Numbered from the stretch's first letter, positions 48,278 to 57,415 are shown. The stretch: 64,000 nt of DNA from Edaphobacter sp. 12200R-103 (GCF_010093025.1 NZ_CP048114.1:1240001-1304000), one strand, 5' to 3'. A program made the numbers and translations. The notes: a model not told the origin generated them from the letters alone.

Positions 48278-50064
48278 TTCAGCTTCCGGACAGCTTCAGC
48301 TATGTCCGTGGACGGGAGACTCTGGCCCGGTCGCAGGCGCTGCGCCGAAGCTGGCCATTCGTGCTCGACCTCTGCGTGGCGGGAATCGCCCTGGCCTGCT
48401 TCTACGCCGTCGTCCAGCTGGCGCGCTACTGGTTCGGGCACCCGATGCCCCAGATCGCCATCTCGCTCAGCCCTCGCGCCCTTCCGCGGTATGCGTTTTA
48501 CTCCGTTGTACGCATCTGGCTGGCCTATGCGCTCAGCCTGTTCTTCGCCATCGGCTACGGCTATACGGCCGCCTATAACCGCCGCGTTGAGGCCCTGATG
48601 ATCGCCGGCCTCGACATCCTGCAATCCATCCCTGTCCTCAGTTTCCTTCCCGGAGTGATGCTGGCGATGGTCGCTCTCTTCCCCTCGCGCCAGCTTGGCG
48701 TTGAGATGGGAGCCATTCTCCTGATCTTTACCGGCCAGGTCTGGAATATGGCTTTCAGCTTCTACTCCTCTCTGAAAAGCATCCCGCGGGAGCTTCGCGA
48801 GGCTGCAACGATCTATCGCTTCTCACCGTGGCAGCGACTGGTCGAGCTTGAGCTTCCCTACTCCGCCATTGGTCTGGTATGGAACTCCATGGTGTCCGTC
48901 GCTGGCGGATGGTTCTTCCTTATGGCCTGCGAGATGTTCGTGCTCGGATCGCGCGACTTCCGGCTTCCGGGACTGGGATCATACCTGCAGACCGCCGCAA
49001 GCACCGGCAACGCTCGTGGCATCATCTGGGGGCTGTTCACGATGATTGCAATCATCGTGGCGACCGATCAACTGCTCTGGAGGCCGGTCATCGCCTGGAG
49101 CGACAAATTCAAGTTTGAGCAGGTCGAAACGACCTCCCGGGTTCGTTCTCCCCTGCTTCACCTTCTGCAGCACTCTCGCGGTCTTCGCACCCTGCGGCAA
49201 CACACCATCGAGCCCTTTGCCGAGTCGATCTATCAAAAGCTCGCGGAGAATCGTCAACGGGATACGGAAGTCTCGCGTCGTCTGACCGCATCGGACCGCC
49301 GGCGCCGCGAGCGCTGGAATGCCACTCTCCGCGCCTTGGCTCTTGCCGTTGTCGTCGGTGGCGTCCTTTATGCTGCGCTGCACGCCCTGTCCCTGCTCCA
49401 CCAGGTCACGCGCTCCGAGTTTTTCGAGATTCTGCTTGGGGCCTTTGCTACCTTTCTGCGTGTCAACACGGCGTTGCTGCTCGCCTCCGCCTGGACCATC
49501 CCCGCAGGCGTGGCGATCGGCTTCCATCCGCGTCTCGCACGCATCGCACAGCCTCTCGCTCAGATCGCGGCCTCTGTTCCCGCAACCGCACTCTTCCCTG
49601 TGGTCCTGATGGCCCTGATTCGTATCGGAGGCGGCCTTGGAATCGGCTCCATCCTGTTGATGATGCTTGGAACACAGTGGTACATCCTGTTCAATGTCAT
49701 CGCGGGCGCAATGGCCATCCCTACGGATCTGCGCGAAGTGGCCACCTTATTCCACTTCACGACCGCGCAACGATGGAAGACACTCATCCTGCCCGGAATC
49801 TTTCCGTACCTGATCACCGGACTGGTAACCGCCTCCGGAGGAGCCTGGAACGCCAGCATTATTGCCGAATACTTCCGGCTGGAAAATCACACGATGCAGA
49901 CCCTCGGACTGGGAGCAGTCATCAGCGCCGCCACCGATTCGGGAAAGTTCCAGATCCTGCTGCTTGCAACGATTGTGATGGCCATGATGGTGGTTACGAT
50001 CAATCGCCTCGCATGGCGTCCTCTCTATCGTCTGGCGGAGACTCGCTACAAGATGAGCAGCTAG
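48274..50064 (+). CDS. ABC transporter permease, two fused BPD domains
   Basis: A 596-residue protein with two binding-protein-dependent transport inner-membrane domains in one chain, about residues 70-270 and 370-590, each with an EAA-type loop (first: Leu-Arg-Glu-Ala-Ala-Thr-Ile-Tyr-Arg-Phe; second: Leu-Arg-Glu-Val-Ala-Thr-Leu-Phe-His-Phe) that docks the ATPase. A basic, charged linker joins them (about residues 300-350). One chain therefore provides both halves of the pore. Starts with GTG overlapping the ATPase stop. The substrate cannot be told: nitrate, sulfonate or bicarbonate are typical of the group. Confidence 0.9.
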   Translation: MIQLPDSFSYVRGRETLARSQALRRSWPFVLDLCVAGIALACFYAVVQLARYWFGHPMPQIAISLSPRALPRYAFYSVVRIWLAYALSLFFAIGYGYTAAYNRRVEALMIAGLDILQSIPVLSFLPGVMLAMVALFPSRQLGVEMGAILLIFTGQVWNMAFSFYSSLKSIPRELREAATIYRFSPWQRLVELELPYSAIGLVWNSMVSVAGGWFFLMACEMFVLGSRDFRLPGLGSYLQTAASTGNARGIIWGLFTMIAIIVATDQLLWRPVIAWSDKFKFEQVETTSRVRSPLLHLLQHSRGLRTLRQHTIEPFAESIYQKLAENRQRDTEVSRRLTASDRRRRERWNATLRALALAVVVGGVLYAALHALSLLHQVTRSEFFEILLGAFATFLRVNTALLLASAWTIPAGVAIGFHPRLARIAQPLAQIAASVPATALFPVVLMALIRIGGGLGIGSILLMMLGTQWYILFNVIAGAMAIPTDLREVATLFHFTTAQRWKTLILPGIFPYLITGLVTASGGAWNASIIAEYFRLENHTMQTLGLGAVISAATDSGKFQILLLATIVMAMMVVTINRLAWRPLYRLAETRYKMSS

Positions 50065-50068
50065 ATCC

Positions 50069-50548
50069 TTACTGGCTTCGCCGGTGACGATCTCGCAGCG
50101 CAAAGACGACAGCCAGAACCGGAGGCGCCAGCAGCACTCCCCAGAATGGGATCACAATGCCCAGCACAATCGGCCCCAGAAACGCCGCCCACCAGGGGAC
50201 GCGAGTGGTGCGGTGCAGTACATAAGGCCCGATTACCAGGCCCTCTAGAATCGCGATAAGGCCATACAGCCCCAACACCAGCCCGAGCCGCCACCAGTCT
50301 TCCGATCCCTGAAAGGCCACCGAAAGCACAGGCCCGATCAAAGCGATCATCCCGCCGAAGGTTGGAATGATCTGCAGGATCGCCCCCAGCAGAGCCCAGA
50401 ACGGCGCCAGCGGAACGCGAATCAGCTCAAGCCCGATCAGCCACAGCACTCCGACAATCAGGCAATCGAGCGTAGCGGCGCGCCACCAGTTGACCAGCGC
50501 CGTGCCCGCGGTACGAATTGTCGACGGAGGGCTCGCTGGCGTACTCAT
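50069..50548 (-). CDS. Half-length AI-2E-family-like membrane protein
   Basis: A 159-residue protein with four hydrophobic segments. It matches only the C-terminal half of AI-2E/PerM-type transporters: Leu-Gly-Ala-Ile-Leu-Gln-Ile-Ile-Pro-Thr-Phe-Gly-Gly, Leu-Glu-Gly-Leu-Val-Ile-Gly-Pro-Tyr-Val-Leu and a Trp-Gly-Val-Leu-Leu-Ala-Pro-Pro end. Full members have about 350 residues and eight helices, so this is either a short family member or a relic. Start at ATG 50548 (AGG upstream); ATG 50575 and GTG 50584 are in frame. It is convergent with the permease gene, 4 bases apart. Confidence 0.65.
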   Translation of the reverse strand: MSTPASPPSTIRTAGTALVNWWRAATLDCLIVGVLWLIGLELIRVPLAPFWALLGAILQIIPTFGGMIALIGPVLSVAFQGSEDWWRLGLVLGLYGLIAILEGLVIGPYVLHRTTRVPWWAAFLGPIVLGIVIPFWGVLLAPPVLAVVFALRDRHRRSQ

Positions 50549-50722
50549 GCCAACCTGATCATTCCTCTGCTGCATCTGACGCACAGTATCTGAAAACTCC
50601 TCTCTCGAGAGATAACCTACGCCAAACTTGGAGATCCGCCAAAATCTGTCTCAGACTTGGGCGGCAGTCCACCGGAGAAACAGGAAAGCAGCACGCATTG
50701 ATACGAAAGGAAGGACGCAGTC

Positions 50723-52054
50723 ATGGCCGTTATGATGCAGGCATTCTATTGGGATTGCCCTATCAAAGAGCAGAAAGAGGGCGAGTGGTGGAACTTCCTG
50801 GCGGAAAAAGCTCCTGAACTTGGCAAAGCAGGGATCAATGCAGTCTGGCTGCCGCCCATCTGCAAGGGTGCCGAGGCCCGCTCCCCCGGCTATGATCCGT
50901 ATGACTACTTCGATCTCGGAGACTACGACCAGAAAGGAGGAGTCAAGACCCTCTACGGCAACCGCGCCGAGCTGGAAAACCTGATCAAGGTCCTTCGTGA
51001 AAACAACATCGGCGCCTACGCTGACATGGTGATCAATCATAACTCTGGCGCCGACGAAGAAGAGGTCAACCCGATTGACGGACAGAAGCGATGGACAAAG
51101 TTCAATCCCAAATCCGGCCGCTTTCCACGCGATTGGAACTGCTTTCACCCGTCGCGCTACGAGCGCGTAATGATCGAAGGCGAAAACTTCGCCGGTTTCC
51201 CTCACCTGTGCCATCGCAATCCCCGCGTCTACACCGCCATGTTCGAGTACGCCCGCATGGTCATCGAAGAACTGGGCTTTGATGGCTTCCGCTTCGACTT
51301 CGCCAAGGGATACGGAGCCTGGATGATCGGTCTGCTTGCGAAGTATCGCTACGAGCGCGACGGCAAGGAGTTCACTCCCTTCGTCGTAGGCGAGTACTGG
51401 TCTGGCCCCGACGACATCGGCAATTGGCTCGACGAGGTCCGCGCCGTCACCGACAACCAGATCGCCGCCTTTGACTTCCCTCTTCGCTACAAACTCAAGG
51501 ATGTCTGCGACACCTTGAAGTACGATCTGCGCAATCTCACCAGCGACGGCTCTGTCGTTGCCGAACGGCCCTTCAATGCAGTCACCTTCGTCGAAAACCA
51601 CGACATGGGCGGCAATGAGATCGTCAACGACAAGAACCTCGCCTACTCGTTCATCCTCATGAACGAGGGCTACCCCTGCATCTTCTGGTACGACTACTAC
51701 AACCTCGGCCTCAACCGCCCAGGAACGCCAAACGGAATCGACGCCCTCATCGACGCACATCATCGCTACGTCGGAGGTGAAGCCTGCATCCTCCACGCCG
51801 ACCCCGATCTCTACATCCTGCAGCGCGGTGGCTTCGAAGGTAAGACCGGCTGCATCTATGTCCTCAACAACCTCGGCGACAAGTGGTCCGGCACCGCCGT
51901 CAAAACACAGTGGCACAACCGGAAGTTCAAACCCGTAGCCTGGGATGGCCACGATGTCGCCCACCCCGACGAACGCACCACCGACGGAGAGGGCAACGCC
52001 GAGTTCCCCGCACCACCTCGCGGCTACTGTGTCTATGCCCCAGTCTTCGAGTGA
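50723..52054 (+). CDS. Alpha-amylase, GH13 family, cytoplasmic
   Basis: A 443-residue GH13 enzyme without signal peptide, as in GH13_5-type cytoplasmic amylases. Conserved regions are in order: Ala-Asp-Met-Val-Ile-Asn-His-Asn near residue 99, Gly-Phe-Arg-Phe-Asp-Phe-Ala-Lys with the nucleophile Asp near 193, Val-Gly-Glu-Tyr-Trp with the acid Glu near 224, and Phe-Val-Glu-Asn-His-Asp with the third Asp near 293. A C-terminal beta-domain ends the protein. It would hydrolyse alpha-1,4 glucans such as glycogen or maltodextrin. It stands alone. Confidence 0.92.
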   Translation: MAVMMQAFYWDCPIKEQKEGEWWNFLAEKAPELGKAGINAVWLPPICKGAEARSPGYDPYDYFDLGDYDQKGGVKTLYGNRAELENLIKVLRENNIGAYADMVINHNSGADEEEVNPIDGQKRWTKFNPKSGRFPRDWNCFHPSRYERVMIEGENFAGFPHLCHRNPRVYTAMFEYARMVIEELGFDGFRFDFAKGYGAWMIGLLAKYRYERDGKEFTPFVVGEYWSGPDDIGNWLDEVRAVTDNQIAAFDFPLRYKLKDVCDTLKYDLRNLTSDGSVVAERPFNAVTFVENHDMGGNEIVNDKNLAYSFILMNEGYPCIFWYDYYNLGLNRPGTPNGIDALIDAHHRYVGGEACILHADPDLYILQRGGFEGKTGCIYVLNNLGDKWSGTAVKTQWHNRKFKPVAWDGHDVAHPDERTTDGEGNAEFPAPPRGYCVYAPVFE

Positions 52055-52137
52055 TCGTTAGAGGAGGGGAATCATTGCAGGGAATGCAAAGAATTGCCCC
52101 TGAGAGTCAAGAGAGGGCTACATCACCCGAGCCATGT

Positions 52138-52180
52138 GTCATTCCGAGCGAAGCCGAGGAATCTGCTTTTCTTCGCAGGA
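52138..52180. repeat. Copy of the CATTCTGAG-family intergenic repeat
   Basis: The sequence from 52138 starts GTCATTCCGAGCGAAGCCGA, followed by GGAATCT, which matches one arm of the repeat at 6966-7072. Here only one arm is clear, with a short TTCTTCGCAGG counterpart. It lies between the amylase and purQ genes. Confidence 0.6.
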
Positions 52181-52240
52181 TGCTCGTGCCAACACCCTTG
52201 CCCCGCACAGACAACACCGCCCGAATGCTATCCTTAACCT

Positions 52241-52939
52241 ATGAAATTCGGCGTTCTGGTCTTCCCGGGCTCCAACTGCGATCACGACACATTCAACGTC
52301 ATCGAGAACCTCATCGAGCAGCCCGTCACCTTCCTGTGGCATGCCTCTGAGGACCTTGAAGGCTGCGATGCCATCCTGGTTCCAGGCGGCTTCTCCTACG
52401 GCGACTATCTCCGTACTGGAGCCATCGCGAAGTTCGCTCCGGTCATGCAGTCCGTCATCAAGTTCGCGAACGATGGCGGGCTCGTTTTCGGCATTTGCAA
52501 TGGCTTCCAGATCCTCTGCGAATCGGGACTGCTTCCCGGCGCCCTGATGCGCAACGCCAATCAGCACTACATCTGCAAGCAGATTCATCTGCGCACCGAG
52601 ACCGCCGACTCTCCCTTTACCCATGGAATCAAGCGTGGCCGCGTGCTGCAGATGCCCATCGGCCACATGGAAGGCAACTACGTCTGCGACGCGGAGACGC
52701 TGGCAAAGCTCAGGACGGAAGACCGCATCGCCTTCCGCTACTGCACACCCGAAGGAAAAATTACTCCGGACGCCAACCCGAACGGATCGCTCGAAAATAT
52801 CGCCGGTGTACTGAATGAGGGCCGCAATGTGTTGGGAATGATGCCCCATCCCGATCGCTCCAGCGAAGGTCTGCTGGGATCAGCCGATGGCCTGCTGCTC
52901 TTTCGTTCCATGGTAGACTCCCTCGCGCTGACGCGATAA
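52241..52939 (+). CDS. purQ: Phosphoribosylformylglycinamidine synthase, glutaminase subunit PurQ
   Basis: A 232-residue class I glutamine amidotransferase. It provides ammonia to PurL in the fourth step of purine synthesis. The start Phe-Pro-Gly-Ser-Asn-Cys-Asp and the nucleophile Cys in Phe-Gly-Ile-Cys-Asn-Gly-Phe-Gln (about residue 86) are typical, as are the His and Glu in Met-Pro-His-Pro-Asp-Arg-Ser-Ser-Glu. It is the separate-subunit type, which also needs PurS and PurL; neither is in the window. No Shine-Dalgarno is visible before ATG 52241, so the message may be nearly leaderless. Confidence 0.95.
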   Translation: MKFGVLVFPGSNCDHDTFNVIENLIEQPVTFLWHASEDLEGCDAILVPGGFSYGDYLRTGAIAKFAPVMQSVIKFANDGGLVFGICNGFQILCESGLLPGALMRNANQHYICKQIHLRTETADSPFTHGIKRGRVLQMPIGHMEGNYVCDAETLAKLRTEDRIAFRYCTPEGKITPDANPNGSLENIAGVLNEGRNVLGMMPHPDRSSEGLLGSADGLLLFRSMVDSLALTR

Positions 52940-52979
52940 CCACGCATTCCGCAACAAGCAGAGTACTCAACGGACAGCG

Positions 52980-53774
52980 ATGATCGATATCCACCATCAT
53001 CTTCTCTGGGATCAGGACGACGGCTCAAACAGTTTGGAGCTGTCCCTTGAGATGGCGCAGATAGCTGCGGACGACGGCATCACTCACATCGCCTGCACTC
53101 CGCACTCCAATAGCTACTACGATTACAACCCAGACGTAGTCTCGGCGAAGATCGCAGAACTGCAACAGCATCTTCATCGGGAGAACATTCCCATCACCCT
53201 GGGCCGCGGCTGTGATTTTCATACCTCATACGACAACATCCGGCAGGCACACGAAGACCCAATACGCTTTTCGCTGAACAGCGGCAGCTACCTGCTCGTC
53301 GAAATCCCGGACCAGCCCCTGCCCCCTTCGCTGGATGAAGTCTTCTACGAGATGCAGCTCGACGGACTGGTTCCCATTCTCACCCACCCCGAACGCAACC
53401 TTTCTCTCCAGAAAGACCTGTCCCGCCTCAAAGCCTGGCTGCGCGGCGGCGTGCTGGTTCAGGTGACTGCCGGATCAGTGACCGGAAGAATGGGCAAAAC
53501 CGCGCAGCGGATCGCCTACGAACTTCTTTCCAAACGCTGGGTTCATTTTCTGGCGACCGACGCCCACAATACGACTTCGCGTCCTCCACGTATGCGCGAG
53601 GCCATGGAACTGGTCGCTGAAAAGTATGGCTCCGATTACGCCCACCTGCTCTGTGTCTCCAATCCCCTTGCTGCCTTCACGAACAAACCGCTGCAACCTC
53701 AGATGGAAGCCCTGGGCCTCTACGAAGACGAAACCGTCTCGCGCACTTGGTGGCAGCGCTTGTTTGGGCGCTAA
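52980..53774 (+). CDS. CpsB/CapC-type tyrosine-protein phosphatase (PHP fold)
   Basis: A 264-residue manganese-dependent phosphatase of the PHP family, as YwqE/CpsB. Metal-binding motifs in order: Asp-Ile-His-His-His near residue 3, Thr-Pro-His near 40, Glu around 108, Thr-His-Pro-Glu-Arg near 137 and Thr-Asp-Ala-His near 196. Enzymes of this type dephosphorylate BY-kinases such as Wzc to control capsule synthesis. The kinase gene is 11 kb upstream rather than adjacent, so a pairing is an inference. It follows purQ by 41 bases. Confidence 0.9.
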   Translation: MIDIHHHLLWDQDDGSNSLELSLEMAQIAADDGITHIACTPHSNSYYDYNPDVVSAKIAELQQHLHRENIPITLGRGCDFHTSYDNIRQAHEDPIRFSLNSGSYLLVEIPDQPLPPSLDEVFYEMQLDGLVPILTHPERNLSLQKDLSRLKAWLRGGVLVQVTAGSVTGRMGKTAQRIAYELLSKRWVHFLATDAHNTTSRPPRMREAMELVAEKYGSDYAHLLCVSNPLAAFTNKPLQPQMEALGLYEDETVSRTWWQRLFGR

Positions 53775-53977
53775 TCGATCCGGCAGGTTCATCCGCACGA
53801 GGCATCCACTCTCCCAAATCTATCCAAAGCACCCAAAAACCTTTACCTTGACCGGATAGCGGTCAGAGGAACCTGCAGAAAGGACTTTTCTTCCGATCTA
53901 CAGGAATCCCAGGTCCGTCTTCAGCGTCAAAGGGAGTAAGCTGTCAGCAGGGCATTTTTCCGTAAAAAGAGGCGCCC

Positions 53978-54751
53978 ATGCCATCGACTATCACGCCAAT
54001 CAATACCGAGTGGGAGAAAAAGCGCCGTCTCGACGATCACGATAGCGGACATGGCCGTCGTCCTCCGACTGATAAACGCACTGGCGGTGGTGGCGACAAT
54101 GATAACTGGAACGACCGCCCGCACGGTCGGCGTGGCCCAAGGGAAAAGCTCGGTCGCGCCCGGCTGGGTCTCTTCTTCGCTCTTGCCGGCGATACGATGT
54201 TCTTTGTGGCGATTGTCAGCGCCTTCTTCGTTGCCCAAAGCACCAGCCACATCGACGCTTATAACCGCTACATCAACGAGTGGCTTCCGACCGCGATTCC
54301 GCCCATTCTCTGGCTCAATACCGCTGTACTCCTGTTAAGTTCTGTCACCATGGAGATCGCCCGGCGCACCATGTTTCGCGAAAATGACGTCATGGACGAG
54401 TGGCTTGGCCTGGGAAAGCCCCTGACCCGCCGGGCGCTTCCCTGGCTGACAGCGACCACGGTTCTCGGCCTCCTCTTCCTTGTCGGACAGGCTGAGGCGT
54501 GGAGACAACTTGGAATCCAGCACGTCTTCTTTGCTTCAAATCCGAGCAGCCACTTCTTTTACCTGATCACCTACACCCACGCCTTCCACCTCTTCCTCGG
54601 CATCGGAGCCCTCGGCGCCTCCCTCATCGCACTCTATGTCTCGCGCCAGCTTGAGACACGCCAGATCCTGGTGGACTGCACTGGCTGGTATTGGCACACG
54701 ATGGGGATCTTCTGGGTCTTCCTGTTCGCACTTTTGGCGTTCTTCCAATAA
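53978..54751 (+). CDS. Haem-copper oxidase subunit III
   Basis: A 257-residue protein: a charged N terminus of about 58 residues (Arg, Asp, Gly, His-rich) followed by five membrane helices in the order of cytochrome-c/quinol oxidase subunit III. Characteristic are Gly-Leu-Phe-Phe-Ala-Leu-Ala-Gly-Asp, His-Ala-Phe-His-Leu-Phe-Leu-Gly and the last helix Trp-Tyr-Trp-His-Thr-Met-Gly-Ile-Phe-Trp. It supports proton pumping and assembly of the oxidase. No subunit I or II gene is beside it. GAGG precedes the ATG. Confidence 0.88.
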   Translation: MPSTITPINTEWEKKRRLDDHDSGHGRRPPTDKRTGGGGDNDNWNDRPHGRRGPREKLGRARLGLFFALAGDTMFFVAIVSAFFVAQSTSHIDAYNRYINEWLPTAIPPILWLNTAVLLLSSVTMEIARRTMFRENDVMDEWLGLGKPLTRRALPWLTATTVLGLLFLVGQAEAWRQLGIQHVFFASNPSSHFFYLITYTHAFHLFLGIGALGASLIALYVSRQLETRQILVDCTGWYWHTMGIFWVFLFALLAFFQ

Positions 54752-54983
54752 AAGAAATCACTCTCGGCGACTCCAGATTGGTTCCCCAATCAAAGCCACT
54801 GCACCATGCCCGGCAAAGCTAAGGTGAGTTTCGAGAGCACCCCGTACCTGCAAATACCCCTACCTTCAGAAGAAGTACCCTCTCGACTGGAGGCCCGAAG
54901 AGTCGCAGTGGAGATCCCTCCCGCATTTTGTCGGGCCAGTCACCCTCCTTTCCAGCGAGGACGAACCACCAACATCCCAAATA

Positions 54984-55020
54984 CGGCTCGACTACGCTCC
55001 GCTTCGCTCAGAATGAGACC
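54984..55020. repeat. Copy of the CATTCTGAG-family intergenic repeat
   Basis: On the minus strand it reads TCTCATTCTGAGCGAAGCGG, as in the other copies at 6966 and 52138. It lies just before the small membrane protein gene. No partner arm is clear here. Confidence 0.6.
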
Positions 55021-55035
55021 AAGTAGCCGATCTCA

Positions 55036-55332
55036 ATGTCATCATCCCAGTTGAGGTACACTTCCGGCGTGGACGAATCCCCAACAAGACAGATCCCTAG
55101 CTCCAACCTCAAGTTCGCATGGCTTGTTCTGGGCTGTAGCTTCGTAGGCTCCCTCATCGCATCCGTCACCATGATCGTGCGCACGATCAACTGGATCCGT
55201 CTGCGCGGAGCCACCGTCCCTTCGTCCTACACAGTCATCACCCAGCTCAGCGAGTGGATCTTCGGACTCAGTTCGGCAGGCCTGCTGATCCTGGCGGTCA
55301 TAGCCATTCTCCGCAGTTACCAGAAGCATTAG
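55036..55332 (+). CDS. Small two-helix membrane protein of unknown function
   Basis: A 98-residue protein with two clear membrane helices (about residues 27-50 and 75-93) joined by a short polar loop. No family is recognised. No strong ribosome-binding site stands before ATG 55036, and TTG 55051 or GTG 55069 could start it instead. A real gene is likely because the hydrophobic pattern is regular and the coding frame ends neatly at the terminator of the convergent gene. Confidence 0.55.
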   Translation: MSSSQLRYTSGVDESPTRQIPSSNLKFAWLVLGCSFVGSLIASVTMIVRTINWIRLRGATVPSSYTVITQLSEWIFGLSSAGLLILAVIAILRSYQKH

Positions 55333-55333
55333 C

Positions 55334-55366
55334 CAAAAAAAGAAATCCGCAGCAGAGCCGCGGATC
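55334..55366 (-). terminator. Intrinsic terminator of the CCA-adding enzyme gene
   Basis: On the minus strand ATCCGC pairs with GCGGAT (9-base loop) and is followed by TTCTTTTTTTGG. It lies about 30 bases past the stop of the gene at 55395. It faces the small membrane gene ending at 55332. Confidence 0.8.
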
Positions 55367-55394
55367 CCTGTACTGCGTTTGACTAGAGAGAAAC

Positions 55395-57212
55395 TTATCT
55401 CCGTTTCGCCTTGGCAGACGCTTTCTTTGCTACTGCCTTCTTCGCAGGAGCCTTCGCCGCCAGCTTTTTCGCTGCAGCCTTTTTGGCCGGGGCGACCTTC
55501 TTCGCTGCGATTGGAGCCTTCTTGGCAACAGGCTTCTTTGCAGGCGCTTTCTTGGCCTCTTTCTTCGGTGCGGCCTTTTTCACGACAGCTTTGGCAGGCG
55601 TCTTCTTTGCAGGAGGCGGGGCAGACTTCTTGGCTGGTGCGGCTTTCTTCGCCGGAGGCGCAGGCTTCTTCTCGGCAGTCTTTCCGGGCGGAAGAGGAGC
55701 CTTCTTCGCCGCAGCTGCCCGATCCGGTGTCTTACTCGTAGCGGCCTTCACCGGCTTCGCGGGCTTGGCAGGCTTCGCAGCAAGAACATCAGGCTTCTCA
55801 AGCGCACCCGGGGTGTCAATCCCTGCTGCTCCACCTTCCGGCTCTTCGTTTGCCGAGGCAGCCTTCTTTCTTCCCTTGCCTGCCTTTGGCTCCTTACGCG
55901 CACCGCGCGCACGGCGCAGATTCACCGGAGGCGGCGGAGCTGGGGGCGAATAAGGCTCCAGGAAGGCCTTCTGTTCCTCCGTTGTGGACAGGTGATTGTC
56001 CATCAGCTCGAAGAACAGCTTTTCCAACAAATCGTCATATCCCGGCAAATCAGGAGTAATTCGCATCTCCTGCATCAACACATAGGGGATGCGCTGTCGC
56101 GCCTGCGGCCATTCCGTATAGAAATTCTTCAACTTGTTCTGAACAGCGGCGGTCTTAACATGATGCGCCGCCCAAAGCACGGCCGTCGGCGCAGCCGAGT
56201 GCAGTAGCTTCCAGGCCTGCGACGGCTTTGCCGCCTCCTTGCTCGAAAGCTGCGCAGCGAACGCCTTGCCTGCGGCTTCAAGCCCGTCAATCTCCTGGAC
56301 AAACCCTTTACGGATGAAGCTGTTTTTGAGGGCCGCAACCTCCTTCGGCGCCATCTTCGCCGTCAGAAGCGGGAAATTGGCCGCAGCGGCCTCCGCATAG
56401 ATGCCATGAATCTGGAGCTGAAGCTGCGCGTCTCTCAGCTTCTCAAGTTCGTTTGCATTGGCCCTTGAGGTCGAAACCGCCGGGTTCAGGTGCTTCATCC
56501 AACCCTCGGACTCCAGACGCCCCAGCACCCGCAGCGGCTCCTCTTCGTAGAAGATCTCCTCGGTCTCGTATCCACGCTGCCAGGCTGACATCGCTGCGAT
56601 GTAGCCTTCCTCCTTGCCCGTCTCATAGCGGCTGCGGGTGCGCTCGTCCATCTGCCAGCCCAGCCGGGCCATGAACCGTACAGCACGGATCATCTGGACC
56701 GGGTCCTCGATGAAGCCATAGTTGTTTACCAGCCGCAGCTCACGGTTCTCAATGTCAGCGACTCCATTCAGTGGATCCATCAGCAGGCCGTAAGAGCCTT
56801 CATTCAGCGAAAGAGCCATGGCGTTCGCCGTAAAATCGCGCCGACGCAGGTCCTCGAGGATCGTCGCGGGCTTGTAGACCGGCTTCCCGGGCTTCGGATA
56901 GCTCACCGTGAGCGTCGATCCGATCTCCATCCGGACATTGCCAGGGAAATCCACAAAGAACGACTGGGTCGCCTCTGCCTCTCCCGAGACTTTTCCTCCA
57001 GATTTATCTATATCTTTCTTTAGCTTGAGAGCATTTCCCTGAACCACTACATCAAGGTCACGAACCGGCGACCCACTCGTTAGATCCCGTACCGCCCCTC
57101 CTACAAGGAACAGCGTAAGCCCTTTTGTACGAGAAACTTCCTTTACTTTTTCGAGTGCGTCTCTCTGCGCCTTCGAAAGCCGGTTCTCCAGGAGATAGAT
57201 GTAATCGGCCAT
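55395..57212 (-). CDS. CCA-adding enzyme / poly(A)-polymerase family protein with histone-H1-like tail
   Basis: A 605-residue class II nucleotidyltransferase. Residues 30-260 hold the catalytic head and neck: Gly-Gly-Ala-Val-Arg-Asp-Leu with Asp-Leu-Asp (catalytic Asp pair) and Arg-Arg-Asp-Phe-Thr-Ala-Asn-Ala-Met-Ala. The body continues to about residue 415. It would add CCA to tRNA 3' ends or A-tails to RNA. The last 170 residues or so (from about 430) are a low-complexity tail of Ala, Lys and Pro with Pro-Ala-Lys-Lys repeats, as in histone H1 and bacterial H1-like proteins. That tail should bind nucleic acid. Start at ATG 57212. Confidence 0.85.
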   Translation of the reverse strand: MADYIYLLENRLSKAQRDALEKVKEVSRTKGLTLFLVGGAVRDLTSGSPVRDLDVVVQGNALKLKKDIDKSGGKVSGEAEATQSFFVDFPGNVRMEIGSTLTVSYPKPGKPVYKPATILEDLRRRDFTANAMALSLNEGSYGLLMDPLNGVADIENRELRLVNNYGFIEDPVQMIRAVRFMARLGWQMDERTRSRYETGKEEGYIAAMSAWQRGYETEEIFYEEEPLRVLGRLESEGWMKHLNPAVSTSRANANELEKLRDAQLQLQIHGIYAEAAAANFPLLTAKMAPKEVAALKNSFIRKGFVQEIDGLEAAGKAFAAQLSSKEAAKPSQAWKLLHSAAPTAVLWAAHHVKTAAVQNKLKNFYTEWPQARQRIPYVLMQEMRITPDLPGYDDLLEKLFFELMDNHLSTTEEQKAFLEPYSPPAPPPPVNLRRARGARKEPKAGKGRKKAASANEEPEGGAAGIDTPGALEKPDVLAAKPAKPAKPVKAATSKTPDRAAAAKKAPLPPGKTAEKKPAPPAKKAAPAKKSAPPPAKKTPAKAVVKKAAPKKEAKKAPAKKPVAKKAPIAAKKVAPAKKAAAKKLAAKAPAKKAVAKKASAKAKRR

Positions 57213-57415
57213 ACAGGTTGCATTTGCTCCAAGCCGGTCTTAAACGCGATTTTCGCTTGCAGGAGTCTAAGCCACTGAAAATCAAACGTTTAGAATAGTC
57301 TCAATAGCGAGACGCAAAAGCTGAATGTAACACAGCGTTGGTAAATTGACTACTCTTCACGCACCTTTTTTGACATACCTTCGGCGCTGCGTGCGACAAT
57401 CCGCCAAAGAAGATC

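Noticed and set aside
53783..53876. GCAGGTTC / GAACCTGC inverted repeat with an inner TGACCG / CGGTCA hairpin before the oxidase subunit III gene
   Set aside because: Arms are 6-8 bases and far apart, with no T-run; too weak to call a terminator or riboswitch.
55411..55953. Very hydrophobic Ala/Phe-rich open frame on the plus strand
   Set aside because: It is the antisense of the Ala/Lys/Pro tail of the CCA enzyme; Lys codons read backwards give Phe. Not a membrane protein gene.
57345..57400. TTGACT and TTGACA boxes before the conserved protein gene as promoter
   Set aside because: The best -10 partner (GACAAT) is 19 bases from TTGACA and matches the consensus poorly, so it was not listed.
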